A DNA stretch of 64,000 bases from Phoronis australis (taxonomy: Eukaryota > Phoronida > Phoronidae). The notes under the pieces are model-generated. The model made no database searches, had not been told where the DNA came from, and saw only the letters and a program-made list of their open reading frames with translations. Where the stretch lies: assembly GCA_002633005.1 (NCBI GenBank), contig NMRA01000050.1, forward strand, positions 1,049,751-1,113,750, read 5' to 3'. The translations under genes and the position numbers were made by a program. Below, in pieces: positions 37,501-48,859 of this stretch. Numbering within the stretch: position 1 is the stretch's first letter; each line of letters starts with the position of its first letter.

Positions 37501-40500
37501 ACAGTATTATCCATTTTTCCCCAAAAAAATGAGAATTTTCATATTTTGTTCCTGCACCCAGAACTTCTCGTTCACTAAAAAGCAAAAAGTCCGTTCGACA
37601 CAAAATGCTGTGGAGTCAGTTTTGTTTGTTGCAGCGATTGTTCCAACCCTTTTGATGTATACACAGATGTACGGCTTTTTATTCGAGTGCTTCACTTTTC
37701 AATTCGGTTATCCCGTTTTTCCATTTTCGGCAAATGTTGACAAATTAAATAGTCAGCAGATTTTCGAAAGAACATTGCCTCTTTGTTACGAATATTGGTG
37801 TATTGTTATTTTTGGTATTCAAATTTCTTTTCTAACAAAACAAACTTTAAAATATGTTGCAAAGTCTCTTGCACTCGTAAATAGTCAGTCAAATACTTTG
37901 AACAAAGCACTTGTTCAGGATGCTGTCTAGACTTGAGAATGTGACATAACGTGACGCTATTTAACATTTTACCCAGCCCAACCTATGAACTAATTAATCA
38001 ATACGCTGTACAGCAGGAACACTTTCGCGTGGTTTCAAAAGCAATATCTATCTATTAGAGCATTATGTACTTTTTTCAATGATAAAGGATATTGCATACT
38101 CGCGCATCATTTGATTTTAATTTAGCACAAAATGTAATTCAGTTTTGTGCTATAGCTCTCACAGTCTGACGGTATGAAAAGAAATTGGCGCGAAATTATC
38201 GCCTCCTAAAACGTCACTTCCAGAGTAGAGGACGAGAAATTAATTAAATTACGAGAAGCTGTAATTAAGTGAAAAATATGTCTGGGATAATCAACAGACT
38301 TTATTTTTGCTAAAAGTGACATGAAAAAAGGTTTTCTTCGCCTTTAAATGCTACAGTGAACCTGTTAAACTATATCTTTGATAACTTTGGGGATTCGCAT
38401 TTACCCTAAGATACAGTTTGAGGTTAATGCCCAAGGAGTTGTATTGATGCCATTGTCTTCATATGAAATGGTCAATAGTCATATAACAGTATATGCAGTA
38501 TAAGTGAGAAAACTTTTCCTGGTAACATTTTCATTGGACCGGATTCAAGTTAGTTGCAATCTTCACCACAGGCTCAGACCTGGTTTGAGCTAGGGTCTCC
38601 GAAAATAACTTGGTGTCCAGCTAACAGGTGGCGCTGTTCCAAAATGTGTGACTAGGTAAATTACACTAGGACGGACATCTTGGGATATAGTATCTTTTTT
38701 CAAAGTTAGACTAAGCGTTCTCTTTTGCTGCCTTATGTCTTAATGAAGCACACCTTCCAGTTATTTCCAAAATATAATTTGTTTGACGGGTCCCTTTAGT
38801 CCAACATGTCCCACTTTGACGGGTGTTAAGTAATTCTATGTTCTACATTGTCCTTCATATGTCTCGTTAGCTACAATATATCATTTTCTTTTAACTTCTT
38901 GGGGTTTGCAGTGACCCAGTGTAAACTTGTGTATATCCATGTTCACAGGAGGAAAAAACTGCGTTCGACGTTTGTGGAAAAGGTTCCTCTACAGGCAAAG
39001 ATGAGATCAAGAAAATTAAAGCTATGCTAAAGGTACACGCAGATAAGAGTGGTTCGGATGCGTGTCATCGCTGTGGTGGCGATTAGCATACATGTATGCC
39101 CGCACTGCTGCCACCTGCTGTCGAATGATCCGCTTGGACTCGCTGATTTCGGCCATATTTCTATATAATTGTTCCTAACTCAAATGAGGGGTGATTTTTG
39201 ACTGCAACAAACTGATAGTACGCTATTCGTTGAGACCATGCTCGGTGTTTAAAGTTGATCTTAAGAAATATCCAACCGTGAATTCTTTGAAAATCCTGAC
39301 GAAGAAAAAGTTGATGACGCATGGTTGCTTGCTGTAGAACTTTTAGACCGTTAGAAAGACAGTCAGATTGAAAGATATTCGAATGTCATTTTCAGAAACA
39401 AATGGATATGAAACACGAATGTGCTATTGAAGTTCGATCACATGCATCAGACGGAGCGACTGCGGGTTCATCCGACCAAACATTAGGAGTGACTGCTCAA
39501 ACGACTGAGGAGCAGCTTAGTGCAGTACTTCAAGTTTTTACCAAATCAAAAGGCAAACCTATCGCCGACGGTGAATGGGATGTCAACCTGAAAGTAAAAT
39601 CGCGAAATGACGGCACATTGGACATATTGGGCGTGGATACAAAGCTGTCGGGTAATTCACTAGTTCCATGGAGAAATTAAGATTGATCTCTTAATGTGTG
39701 TTTTAGTGAAAATATCGGAAGTGTGAAATTTTAACAAACTTCTCCGTATGTAAAGTACACTACTTTACATGTATGTTTTTCAGATTACTTTCCACTCATA
39801 CAGCCTCCTTCACCGCCCACAGCCTCTACCACACTGTTCCATGATGTTAATAAGAAGGTGATGTTGGCGCACTTACACCAGTCTTTAGCAGATGCGCTCC
39901 CGTCTGTCGTTCTACTTGCAAGGTCGGATGGGTATGGATTGGGATCTGGGTTCCGCGTTGGTCCAACCTACGTCATGACGAATTGCCATGTTGTGGAACT
40001 GCTGAGTGACCCGCGTAAGTACAAGCAGATACTAGATACAGTGGTTTGTCACTATTCGGAGACTCTAACAGAGTGCCTTTTTGAAACCTAGGTTCAATAG
40101 CCGCATGTCTATTTATACATGTATGAGAGGCGTACTTTTGTCATTCACAAGCCCCGCCCCCCTCCCCGGATAGACTGCTACATGTACATCTAAAATACTG
40201 TGTGAAGGGATCCACACAGACCTCTTGTTGAAAATGCTTTTTGAATAAGATCTACATGTTCTACTTTACGCTCACATTGGAATATTTCATTAATTGACTG
40301 TTGCTTATTCTGGGGAGAATTTCACTCGCACATCGTCACCACTCAGATTCCCTAAACCCAGATAAAATGCTTGATGCCTATTCAGCACGCCCTTTGTATT
40401 GATGCAGATCTGAGTTAATGAAGTGGAAAGATAATAGGTGGCACTTCTGTCTCAACAATGATGGTTGTTTTTACACCAAAACTGGTTTTCTAGTGAATTT

Positions 40501-43500
40501 GCACAGTGTAACAACCTGCAACTTGGTACATTTTAAACATGTCAAAAACACTAAAAAAATTAATAATTCTATATTTATCCTGACAAAGAAAATATGGTTT
40601 CAAAAACATGTACATTTTAGATGTTTTTCACTATGGTTTTTGTTATTTCGTTTTTAATATTCAGGTCTTCTTGTGTATTTTTTTCTTTCCGGGAAGTACT
40701 AAAACATTAGTAGATTTGGATGGCGAGCGAAACTGAATTAGTCTACTTAATTGTGAACTCATTGCTGAACTTTCCAGATTACAGCTACACTAAGCATGTA
40801 ACAGCCAACAAAACTGTCCGTGTCATTAGTTATTATTTTGTCTTTATTGGAACTCAAACCATAAAATATAATTATACGAACGTGCAAATATTGTGACAGC
40901 TAAACCTAAGATTGTGAACCTCTGGAAAATTTCGGTTGCGCTGACTACATAACTACTTTAGCATTTCGTCAGTCATCAAAATAAAGATTGGACACAAGTT
41001 GAGTACAACTGTTTCCTCAAATCAAAAATCTTGAGATTGAAAGAATATTAAAACAACCATGCATGAGATATTCTTAAATCTGATCAGCGTTTGTAAATCC
41101 ACCGAGTATATCAGTAAACACGCTTATTCATCTCCCATAGTACCTAATGCTTGTAGTTTTTAGCATATTGGTTCGTTGATTTTTAAAAATCGAAAACTAT
41201 ATATTGTTGTTTTTCCAGTTTAATACCGCCGTGATGTTTGTTTTTTACGACTGTTGCTTAATGCATTTTGAAAACTCGTCAGTATGTACATGCAGAGATG
41301 AATATTACGGTATATGTTCGGGTAGTTGCACTTTATTGGGTTTTGCTCGCTCAGAACACTGCGGTCCATCACCCCTGTATCGAACTCCATTGATCATGGT
41401 AAAAGCCGTTCAGAAGGACGAGCGGAGAAAATTCCCGCGTACAATGTATCTTTAGAAATGTGTGACATCCTTGTAAGCGCATTTTTCAGGATATGCAATT
41501 CCTGGAGCAATGTTATCTTTCTAAATGGTAAACTTGTGGACCAGTTCATTGTAGCAGTGATTACTTTGGCAAGGGTGTACGCGGGGCCATCTAGTTTTGT
41601 GAAGTCTGTGTGTTGGTTTTGCTGCCCTTTGCGACAAGCAGAAACCGCCATGTGGCACCAAACGCATTCTGTCATTCGACATGGCGTCCACATCGGTGAC
41701 GACTTATGCTCTGAACACAAACGCACGGTTTTGACCCCAGCTGTGTTGAAATGTACATGTAGTTGGTGTGTTTGCTAGGGTATTTGGAACATACATGTAG
41801 GTCATGTAGAGTCAATTAAGTTTAAGAAAGACTGGACTGAAGTTGTAGCAAGTTTAACTGTGGCAGTATACTGGATAGTGTTGGTGATCCGAGCTGAGGA
41901 GTACAACGCCAGATGGCAGCATCGTTTACGTAAGCGTTGATTTTGCACACAAAAACATTTGAAGTACTGAAGACGTGTTAAACCCGTTTATTTTTCGGCA
42001 TCCCACCAATATACATGTAACTCTCAAGGATGTACAATCCCAGAATTCGTCACATCGACCTCGTCTAGTGGGTGAGTCTCTTATTTGAAGTAGAGTGTCC
42101 GAGGTGCTCACCACACAAAGTTGGACGTGATGAAAAGTTGATCATGAAAAGGAAACGTTGAGGGAAAGAGGCTTTCAACTAAAGAGATTCTGAATTGGAA
42201 AAGAAAAAAGGTTTTATGTCGACATTTTGTCTGTCTCTGGTAGATTTGCTCTCTGGTTTTCCATAGACATCCATTCCTTGCCTTTTCTGCCTTAAATTGC
42301 ATGTTTTCGAATGTGAATATTGGAGACAAATTTTTGCCGCATATTGAATATATTCACCAAGGCGACAAAATGCGTAGATTGCAACCCCTTTTGTCACTCG
42401 AGGCGTTCATTCTCACAAACCGTGCAGCTGAAATTCGCCACAAATGCTGTGCATTATTTATCGATAGTTTCATTTCGGGCATTGCATATGGAACGTTGTT
42501 CGAAATATTCCTTATCAGACTACATATCAGGGGCGGATCCAGAATTTTGAGTTAAGGGGCCAGGCCACAGGAATACCAGAATTTCGGCAGATGTGCGAGA
42601 CCAGCCTAAAACATTGGGATGCAGGGGTCTGGGTTTGCGGGCCTGTTGACTAAAAAAAAGAAAACGGGGTTTGTTGATTGCCTATGCATCGTTTACTCAA
42701 TCCCCCGGGTTTCGGATTTTAGGAGGGGCATGGCCCCCTTGTCCCCCCCCCCTCTAAATCTGCCACTGCATTTGACAACACTTACATACATGTAGTGCGC
42801 TGGTTTGTTCATCGTTAATGTACATAACTTCAAGGTGACACCAACGCATAAACTTTCAATTAAGATTTACCAGAGATCATAATTCGTGATTGAGACACGT
42901 GAACTCGCTAAAAATACCAAATAAGAGGTCTAACATTGCGCACTGGAAAATTAAAGGTATATTCCTAAGGATAAAAATCCAAAAAGGAAATTTAGGTTTT
43001 GAAGCATATCCCTTCAGACTAGTGGAAAATCATAAACTTTGAGACCACTCTTTATTCTAGAGAAATAACAAACGAGTATTTTGCAAGCCCATCCATCATT
43101 CCTTTTCATTAACCAACAGTATCTCACCAGTTTCAGAACAGCAGGTGGCCTAAATTAGAAAACAGTAGCAGAAAATATGCAGCTTTGGCTCCTCTTGTGA
43201 CACAATTCTCCCGATAACTCAACCGTTTGTGTGTTTATGTGTGACACTTCAATTTTCATGATAACGCCCCAAAAAATCATCGAACGTTGAACTAGTAATT
43301 TAATTTGGAGTTTCGTCTATTCGAGTGTAGACGCTTTGTAGTGTTTACTCTGCTCCTATATTTTTGTTCCTACATTGTCGATTTGACGACGCTTGCTGTG
43401 TGATTGTTGGCAAATTTGATAGACTTATTAAACTTTCAGTTCTCATCAGTCAGATATAAACAACAACATCCCTTGAATATTTTTAGTTTTTCTTTACAAA

Positions 43501-46500
43501 TTGCCCATTCTTTTTCTGTCTGTCAGACATTTTCTGAAAATAAATCCGGCATCTTTATCATTTTGATACTTGAAATAATCTAAAAGTACTGTTAAAGTTA
43601 ACGCCCTGGATTTCGTTCGGAGGCAGAGTGTTCGGCTGTTACTCCCGGATACATGTACATTTGTATAGTGAGTCTTTGACACCGCTAATGTGTGAAACCT
43701 ACATTTCTCGCCTATGATTTCCTTTGGGTGCTGACTTATATACATGTAGTCCAGTGGTACCTTAATAGTTATTCTATCTCTTTGTTTCAGTAGGAAGCAA
43801 CGTGGTGCTATTTCATTACAACAATTCGTTCATGCAATCCTTTAACAAGGATAGAATCCGTGCAGCGCCCATTCTCTCAGTCAAAGCACGTGACGAGGAC
43901 CTCGACATAGCTGTCGTTGACCTAGACTTAAAAGCTCCACTTCCGCCACCCTTCAATCGGTGCAAGAGGATAAACAAACATTCGCTGCCGAAACCACTGA
44001 CTAGGTTTAAAGTTATCGTGGGACAGGAATATCTGCACTTTGCTGGTCATCCTAACGGCCAAGGGAAGGTTCTGGATACTCAATGTAAAATTGAGCACAT
44101 AACGCGCGAGGAAAGAACCAGGGTATATGTCGCGTCAATCAATTGCTAGGGCAAACAAAAAATGTTGAGTTATTGTTTTCAAGTGCGTTTCCTGATCAAA
44201 GATCATAATGTAGAATTGTCGTGAGGACTTGACAGGGACCTCACGGGTCTCACACTTCACTGATTAACCACATTATTTTGAAAACGCTTTGCCCAGTCGC
44301 ACGCTGTGTGTCACAAAAGAGATAAGCATACCTGCAGCTGAAGCAGCAAGTAGAACTACTCTTGTTTGTCACATTGGTGTATACACACTGTTGAACTGTG
44401 GTTTTCTGTTGACCCCCGACGGTCCCGAGTTGCACCGATACCAACTCTGGACGGATTGGCGTTATGTTTTATACTTGGCTTATCACACTGTACATGTGGG
44501 ATGCAACAAACATCATGTCGGCAAAGAAATAGGCTTTTCTATTCATCTAACTTTTTTGGCAAAACAACCAGTTTTAAAGTTTATATAACCCACCACCTGT
44601 AAAAATCAAATTGTTATTTACGCCACCTCATTCGGTTATTACCACAGACTAAGGTCTGTTTTACCGAAGAATTAAACTTTCATAATTCTTAAAGTCCAGT
44701 CTCGGAAGTTTGGTTAACATTTTATTTGAGGTATGAGTGGAGCTGGTTCGATAGGTCCTGCATTCTGGCCAAGTGTCTTTATTTCGAAGCGACTGAAAAT
44801 AAGTAAACCAAATGGGGCTATTCGGAGAATTCTCCTCGCGGTGTCGCTGCTGTACTAGTGGTGATTGAATTGCGCATGCGTGGCTGTCTGCATGTAAACA
44901 ACTGGTAAAAGATGGAATTTTTATCAAAATACGTCGTCGCGCTAAGCCTTATTACTGCTAAATTCCCTGGTGCAAGTCCTCGACAGGTGGCCACAAATTC
45001 CCAAAAGACCTAAGGTTACTATATTCGTGGACAATTGCAGTCAACAGGGTCAACTAACTGAAAAAAGTGTGTGGATGCTGAAGCCCCGTGTGTGCTCTAT
45101 GTCTATGACTATGCAGTTCCATTCGGAGACTACACAACATTACTTGGTAAGTTTTTAGCAATCAGTTTCTATCAACATCGTTCGGTGATGTTATCCCCAC
45201 CAGTTACCCCACTGAATAACAGTTTTATTGAGTGGAACTAAGTGTTTCTTTTTGGAAACTCACCCGATGCCGGGTAGGCTAGCAGCACATATTCATATTG
45301 TCCTGGGTGGGAGTGCTCCCAAAATAAGAGGTGTATGGTACGTGATGCACAGAAGTCAAGAGTGACTTTTTCACAGCAGTTTCTCTTCAAAACTATGCTG
45401 TTTCCAATAAAATTCTCTAGATGAGTGAGTTTCCTTATTTTATCGTGGACCCCACCCCCAGGACCACCAGCTCAGTTATCGAATTAACATGAATAAGCCT
45501 TAATTCAGTAAATGTCGTAACATTGCATTGGAAAAAATTGACACCTAGAATGAATTTTACTTGTTGAGATCAGAAGCACATTTTAAGTGTCATGAAAAAT
45601 ACACATTGTTAAATCACTTTTAGCCTGTTTCACATATTTTAATTCAGATATTAAATAAGACTTGGGTACAAAGGTTATTAGTTTCTACACATAAACATGA
45701 AGATGAAATGTCAAGTATGTTCTGCCTTACAAAAGTAGTTTTGTCTTGTCTTTTCTTTTACAATTTGCTAATATTTCTATTCTGTTACAGGCAAGAAAAA
45801 ACAACTGAAACCAACCGCCTGACCATCTATTTCACCGTTGGACAAAGTGAAAAGCAATCCTTCAGCAATAACCTGAGAGAATTGAACGTAATTCAGAAAT
45901 TCAGCACCTGATATGCCTGATTATGGACTCCCTCGCAATGTTGTTTCTTTCTGTGCTTTTTCAGTTTGCCATTTGTTTTTAAATACACTGATAATTGTTT
46001 ATTCTCGAATCTTGTGCATAGCAGATTCTTATCCAGCTAGCTACAATTGAAAACATACAATAAGACAATCGATGCAGTCACTGAATGTCATTTCCCCATA
46101 ATCTGTACCAAATTGAAAAGTTTTTACCAATAGTATAAAGCCTTTCTTCTGAAAGGAAAATTTAATGTCACTCAGCTTTTGGCTTTCATTTCACTGGGTT
46201 CTAGTTTCAATGGCCTATAGAAGCGCTTGTAAAAAAGGTCCAGTTTCAACACGTGGCTTTCTTTCATGTAACCTCATTCAGCCTCAATAACATCCACAAT
46301 TAGACCCTTGAAGGTAAACACAGCAGCATATCACTTGAATCGTTTTGAGCCCAAAATCAGACTCTGAACTAGACCAGAGTGTGACTAGGTCTTCTTTAGC
46401 TTCAGTCCCTCATGTTTCTTCCAGGAAAGGAAATAAGCTATTGTCCACACATGACTCATTGCCTATGAAAGGGCATCCTCACCAACAAGGCTTATTTGTG

Positions 46501-48859
46501 TAGCAGTCAGATATAGTTCGTCTGGATACACAGACACTCCACTGGCACATTGTCTTATGGTAACTTAGTACTGCGATTCACATTTCTCCAGGGCCACTGA
46601 CTTGCACATTGTGCCATGCAGCACTGCTGGTGTGTGGAAGTGCTGTGGGAAGAGAACGGAGTAACAAAGCTTGTCTATGATACAGCTTGAAGTGGCCTTA
46701 AAATGTCACTGAACCTGGAACAAATATTGAAATATGAATAATTAAGTACTCCAGATTGGATCAAAAATGTTATCCCTGTTTTTCAAAAATATATGGTGAT
46801 TGGTCTACAGTTTCACATAAAAGTAAATAATTACTATTTTCAGAAACCAAGGGTGTATATAATGAGTATTGCATAAAACTGTGTCTTTATTTTTTATCCC
46901 TAGCCATAACAATTCTTTAAACGCATCACTTGTCTGTAAAATATACAAGTTTTTTGAGACAACTTCAAACCTTTGTTACCCATTTTCAAGCCTTTTTAAT
47001 TTTGATACTTTCAGCAATTTTAAACTCAGATTACAGGTTCATGGGTCTGTCAAGCATACTTCTAGCCTAAGGTTGAGGGAACCGTTTTTCTTCTAATAGA
47101 AGATATGAAGACTTGGGTCATTTAAAAATGATGGATAATCTTTCTGTTGTTTAAGAGTAATTATTACAAATCATATAAGGCACCATCAAAAATGCAATTT
47201 TCACAAAAATGGCAGTCATTTGAATTTATAACGACTTGCAACATTTCAAGGCATGAGTTAAGACTATTCAGTCACTGTGAATTCGGAAAATGTAATATAT
47301 TTTCGTGGTTTTACAATTGATACAAGTAGCAAAACAGTTTCATGAAATCAACTTGAAGGGACTTCGTGAAGGTTAAGAATTACCTCACCATGCTCTTTTC
47401 CCCAAACATGTATTACCTGTTATTTCCACACATTCAGTTGTACCAAATATTACAACCCCCCATGCCAATCCCCCCTCGGGACCTGAATAAGTAATTTAAC
47501 AAAATGACTTTAAAAATAGCTGTTCCTTTTCAAAGGCTTTGTTCGTTGTCTCCAATATTGAAAGTAGGCTTTGACAACAGATCTGCACTGGATGGGAAGA
47601 TCTTGTTGGTTAGCTGCAGTCAAATGCTAAAAACCAATTTTTTGCCCATTCAGGGACGGAGCAGAAGCGATGCGTATCTCCTCTGCACGGTACAAGCCTT
47701 CAAACCTAAAAACCAAAGGTTACGTGAAAACTGACGTGATAGATTTCCATTTCAACGTGTAATAGATTTCCAGAAGACATATGATAGGGAGTAAACAAAT
47801 AGTCTAATGCAATGGATATTTATCACTCACGTACCCTTTGCCATTGGGATTGGATTGTAATCTTAACTCATTAACCTGTATCGAGTTGACAGCATAAACA
47901 TTCAGCATTGATTGATGTAACTGTCACTGATAAACTTTTAGAAATCATTCCAAACAATAATAATGCTTTGATGTACGAAAAGATCCCGATTGCTACGTCA
48001 AGTATCGTATCACATATCACAACATACAAAGATTAACCAGACTCTGGCTGGCGACTGACTGCCGCGAAGTCGACATCGGCGAGTGCCTCAGTTAACAGGC
48101 ATCGGTAGAATAATCATGGAATAATCGTTAAAATAATCACAAACCTTACCTTTGTATGAGGTCGTGCTTACTTCCTCTCATAGAACCACCCTTTTTACGC
48201 AATCTCAGATTCAGTTGGCACGGCTGCAAGCCATTTCACCATGTATTTAAAGGGCTTGCGAAATCGAGGCTGTTAATCTATCACCACTAGTACACGCACG
48301 CCCTCTAGTTATTGTAGATTTTCCGAATAGCCCCATTACGTCCAGATATCACATCTAACTTGAGTAAGACACCAATTGAGACCAATTTTTATGCCACTGA
48401 GTAGGTTAAGAAAAGTTTGATACGGGTTGGATACTCTGTATATACAGTTAATGTACGTGTACGCTCAGAATGTAATAACGAATAAGTGGCAGTCACTATT
48501 TAGTGATTTTAGACAACATTTTGTAATTCAGTTTATTACAATTGCAGCTTCATGAACTTCACAGGAGGTCTGGCAGCGACATTTTCACCACAGTAGCCGA
48601 CGAAAAGCGAGTGCTTTACCAATCTAGTTCAAAATTCGGTCAAGGCAGCTCAGGAAGTCCGGGATTCGTAGCTGACGACCAACAGGACGCGTGTTTGGCT
48701 GTAATGCACACGAGTGGACATAATATGGTGTTGCCGCCAGGGGAGTTTCGCCTGAACACTGTTGAGCAAGGAGTCAGAATAGAGTGTATCTATGAATCCA
48801 TTAAGCGCCAAGACGCACGCTTGTGCCGCCTTATCTTCCCAGGAGGACGCCCCCAATAA
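20307..48859 (+). CDS. ankyrin-repeat protein with C-terminal FAM111-like trypsin-type protease, 14 exons
   Basis: Exons: 20307-20372, 25364-25453, 29157-29252, 29430-29528, 30082-30180, 30519-30617, 30969-31064, 31441-31539, 36693-36794, 38949-39032, 39396-39651, 39784-40014, 43791-44122 and 48548-48859. All introns are GT..AG and the phases join without a break, giving about 686 aa. Residues 23-310 are ankyrin-type repeats, 311-395 a linker, and about 425-670 the protease. The triad is His464 (TNCHVV), Asp511 (DEDLDIAVV) and Ser618 (GQGSSGSPG). The [15 protein letters not shown] stretch and the GSSGSP motif recall FAM111. Vertebrate FAM111 proteases act in the nucleus, on DNA-protein crosslinks and in virus restriction; whether this one does is unknown. 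Ankyrin repeats probably choose partners. No signal peptide or membrane segment is seen. The start is the least sure part: the exon 1 frame is open back to 20238. Confidence 0.8.
22837..22904 (+). repeat. tRNA-derived SINE fragment
   Basis: Contains an A-box-like TGGTGTAGTGG and, about 35 bases on, a B-box-like GGTTCAAAACC. The fold is not a full cloverleaf, so a SINE head rather than a working tRNA gene is likely. Confidence 0.5.
23917..23960 (-). repeat. tRNA-like 5' half, minus strand
   Basis: The reverse strand reads GGTTCCTCAGTTGCTCAGTG followed by GTAAGAGCACTAGACCGGC, which matches the A-box and D/anticodon arms of a tRNA. The rest is not recognisable. It is probably a tRNA-derived repeat fragment. 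Confidence 0.45.
25552..25680. repeat. GT microsatellite
   Basis: About 130 bp of nearly pure GT with TTTGTAT interruptions. Long open frames across it on both strands are artefacts of the dinucleotide repeat. Confidence 0.95.
27190..27388. repeat. dispersed repeat, copy 1
   Basis: About 200 bp that recurs in the same orientation at 38154-38350. Shared blocks include AGCTCTCAC.GTC, GAGTAGAGGA.GAG, GAAAAATATGTCTG.GATAA and TTATTTTTGCT. Both copies lie in introns of the same gene. Identity is roughly 80% by eye. Confidence 0.7.
28130..28617 (-). mobile_element. probable solo LTR of a retrotransposon
   Basis: Read on the minus strand it begins TGAGTTGAGAACAGTG. It continues with two tandem enhancer-like copies of about 60 bp (28563-28617 and 28499-28562), each with a GAAAGT(T/C)CC block and a GTAAACA.ATTACATCA block. 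A TATA-like TATAAATACAC follows at about 28353-28363, then a transcribed-type region. This is the layout of a U3-R-U5 LTR. No gag-pol lies beside it, so it is probably solo. The left border is approximate and no target duplication was confirmed. Confidence 0.5.
29157..29528 (+). CDS. ankyrin-protease gene, exons 3-4 (two ankyrin repeats)
   Basis: Exon 3 (29157-29252, 32 codons) begins [17 protein letters not shown] and exon 4 (29430-29528, 33 codons) begins [18 protein letters not shown]. Each is one ankyrin repeat with phase 0 borders, and both end GADVDARD. The sequence before each exon is also related, so the pair arose by a local duplication that included intron sequence. Confidence 0.85.
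30082..31539 (+). CDS. ankyrin-protease gene, exons 5-8 (four ankyrin repeats)
   Basis: Exons 30082-30180, 30519-30617, 30969-31064 and 31441-31539 each encode one repeat of 32-33 residues. They start [45 protein letters not shown] and [15 protein letters not shown]. The TPLH motif and the VELL helix are intact. Introns 5-7 are plainly related to each other, so the unit of copying was an exon plus its intron. Confidence 0.9.
31540..32103. other. intron 8, left part, nothing recognised
   Basis: Intron sequence between ankyrin exon 8 and the inserted inverted-repeat element. No open frame of note. Confidence 0.4.
32104..35346. mobile_element. 3.2-kb inverted-repeat element carrying a second PIN-like/CXC pseudogene
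   Basis: The left end (about 32104-32478) and right end (about 34965-35346) are imperfect inverted copies over about 370 bp. They share GAAACTATA.TTTTTTGGAAA, CATCTTGGATTTTCAAAAAT, GGCGCCGGT and ACACCTGCA.TTCTGAGGT. The interior carries a decayed minus strand gene of the same large family as element 1 but of a different subfamily. It lies in intron 8 of the ankyrin-protease gene, in the opposite direction. Borders are approximate and no target duplication is seen. Confidence 0.6.
32740..34727 (-). pseudogene. decayed PIN-like/CXC family gene, second subfamily
   Basis: On the minus strand, from 34727 downward, the pieces run as follows. [18 protein letters not shown], then [13 protein letters not shown], near 34404-34570. 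Then [16 protein letters not shown] near 34320. Then [20 protein letters not shown] and [11 protein letters not shown] near 33900-34100. Then [15 protein letters not shown] and [11 protein letters not shown] near 33550-33650. Then [20 protein letters not shown] near 33380-33440. Then [16 protein letters not shown] near 33185-33235. Last are [18 protein letters not shown] and a broken cysteine tail near 32790-32980. The TGTDNTG motif and the acidic LEEKAD segment mark the nuclease-like core. Frames change repeatedly and stops are common, so the gene is dead. Confidence 0.65.
35347..36692. other. intron 8, right part, nothing recognised
   Basis: AT-rich sequence with an 82-codon minus strand frame near 36004-36252 and a 67-codon plus frame near 36293-36496. 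Neither has a motif I recognise. Confidence 0.4.
36693..39032 (+). CDS. ankyrin-protease gene, exons 9-10 (last repeats)
   Basis: Exon 9 (36693-36794) encodes [18 protein letters not shown] and 16 further residues, a normal ankyrin repeat. Exon 10 (38949-39032) encodes [18 protein letters not shown] and a Lys-rich end, a shortened capping repeat. Both start and end in phase 0. The intron between them holds copy 2 of the dispersed repeat and a 157-codon frame at 37457-37930 with no recognisable motif. Confidence 0.8.
38154..38350. repeat. dispersed repeat, copy 2
   Basis: Same orientation and same blocks as 27190-27388, in intron 9 of the same gene. Confidence 0.7.
39396..40014 (+). CDS. ankyrin-protease gene, exons 11-12 (linker and protease start)
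   Basis: Exon 11 (39396-39651) encodes an acidic, Ser/Thr-rich linker and then a region with [19 protein letters not shown] and [17 protein letters not shown], which I do not recognise. Exon 12 (39784-40014) joins in phase 1. It carries the first protease strands ([19 protein letters not shown]) and the catalytic His in [11 protein letters not shown]. It ends at a strong GTAAGT donor. Confidence 0.8.
40015..43790. other. intron 12
   Basis: A 3.8-kb intron. It contains a MITE-like element at 42528-42768 and a 150-codon plus strand frame at 41326-41778 without recognisable motifs, probably chance. Confidence 0.5.
42528..42768. mobile_element. 241-bp MITE-like element
   Basis: The left end reads CAGGGGCGGATCCAGAATTT and the right end, inverted, reads CAGTGGCAGATTTAGAGGGG. 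CAGTGGCGGATCCAG-type termini with a G-run are common on short non-autonomous DNA transposons in many animals. The interior has no coding frame. No clear target-site duplication flanks it. Confidence 0.6.
43791..44122 (+). CDS. ankyrin-protease gene, exon 13 (catalytic Asp)
   Basis: Joins exon 12 in phase 1 and ends in phase 0. It carries the catalytic Asp in [16 protein letters not shown]. It also has the [17 protein letters not shown] stretch that resembles the glycine-histidine-proline segment of FAM111-type proteases. Confidence 0.85.
44811..48337. mobile_element. 3.5-kb inverted-repeat element in intron 13, unclassified
   Basis: The left terminus AATGGGGCTATTCGGAGAAT and the inverted right terminus AATGGGGCTATTCGGAAAAT match. 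A second matched block, TGTACTAGTGGTGAT, lies about 50 bp inside each end. The interior includes two exon-like blocks: 45060-45148 (...[17 protein letters not shown], then a GTAAG donor) and 45791-45830 (joining as [10 protein letters not shown], then a stop). I do not recognise the protein. Most of the 3.5 kb has no frame of note. Confidence 0.55.
48548..48859 (+). CDS. ankyrin-protease gene, exon 14 (catalytic Ser and stop)
   Basis: Follows TTACAATTGCAG in phase 0. It carries the nucleophile Ser in [16 protein letters not shown] and a conserved-looking MHTSGH before the C-terminal helix. It ends at TAA 48857-48859. The exon is 103 codons plus the stop. Confidence 0.9.
   Translation, partial: LHELHRRSGSDIFTTVADEKRVLYQSSSKFGQGSSGSPGFVADDQQDACLAVMHTSGHNMVLPPGEFRLNTVEQGVRIECIYESIKRQDARLCRLIFPGGRPQ

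Noticed and set aside
37457-37930. 157-codon + strand frame in intron 9 of the ankyrin-protease gene.
   Set aside because: No motif, no start context and no splice support. Chance length is plausible in AT-rich DNA.
41326-41778. 150-codon + strand frame in intron 12.
   Set aside because: No recognisable domain, and an overlapping antisense frame is also open.
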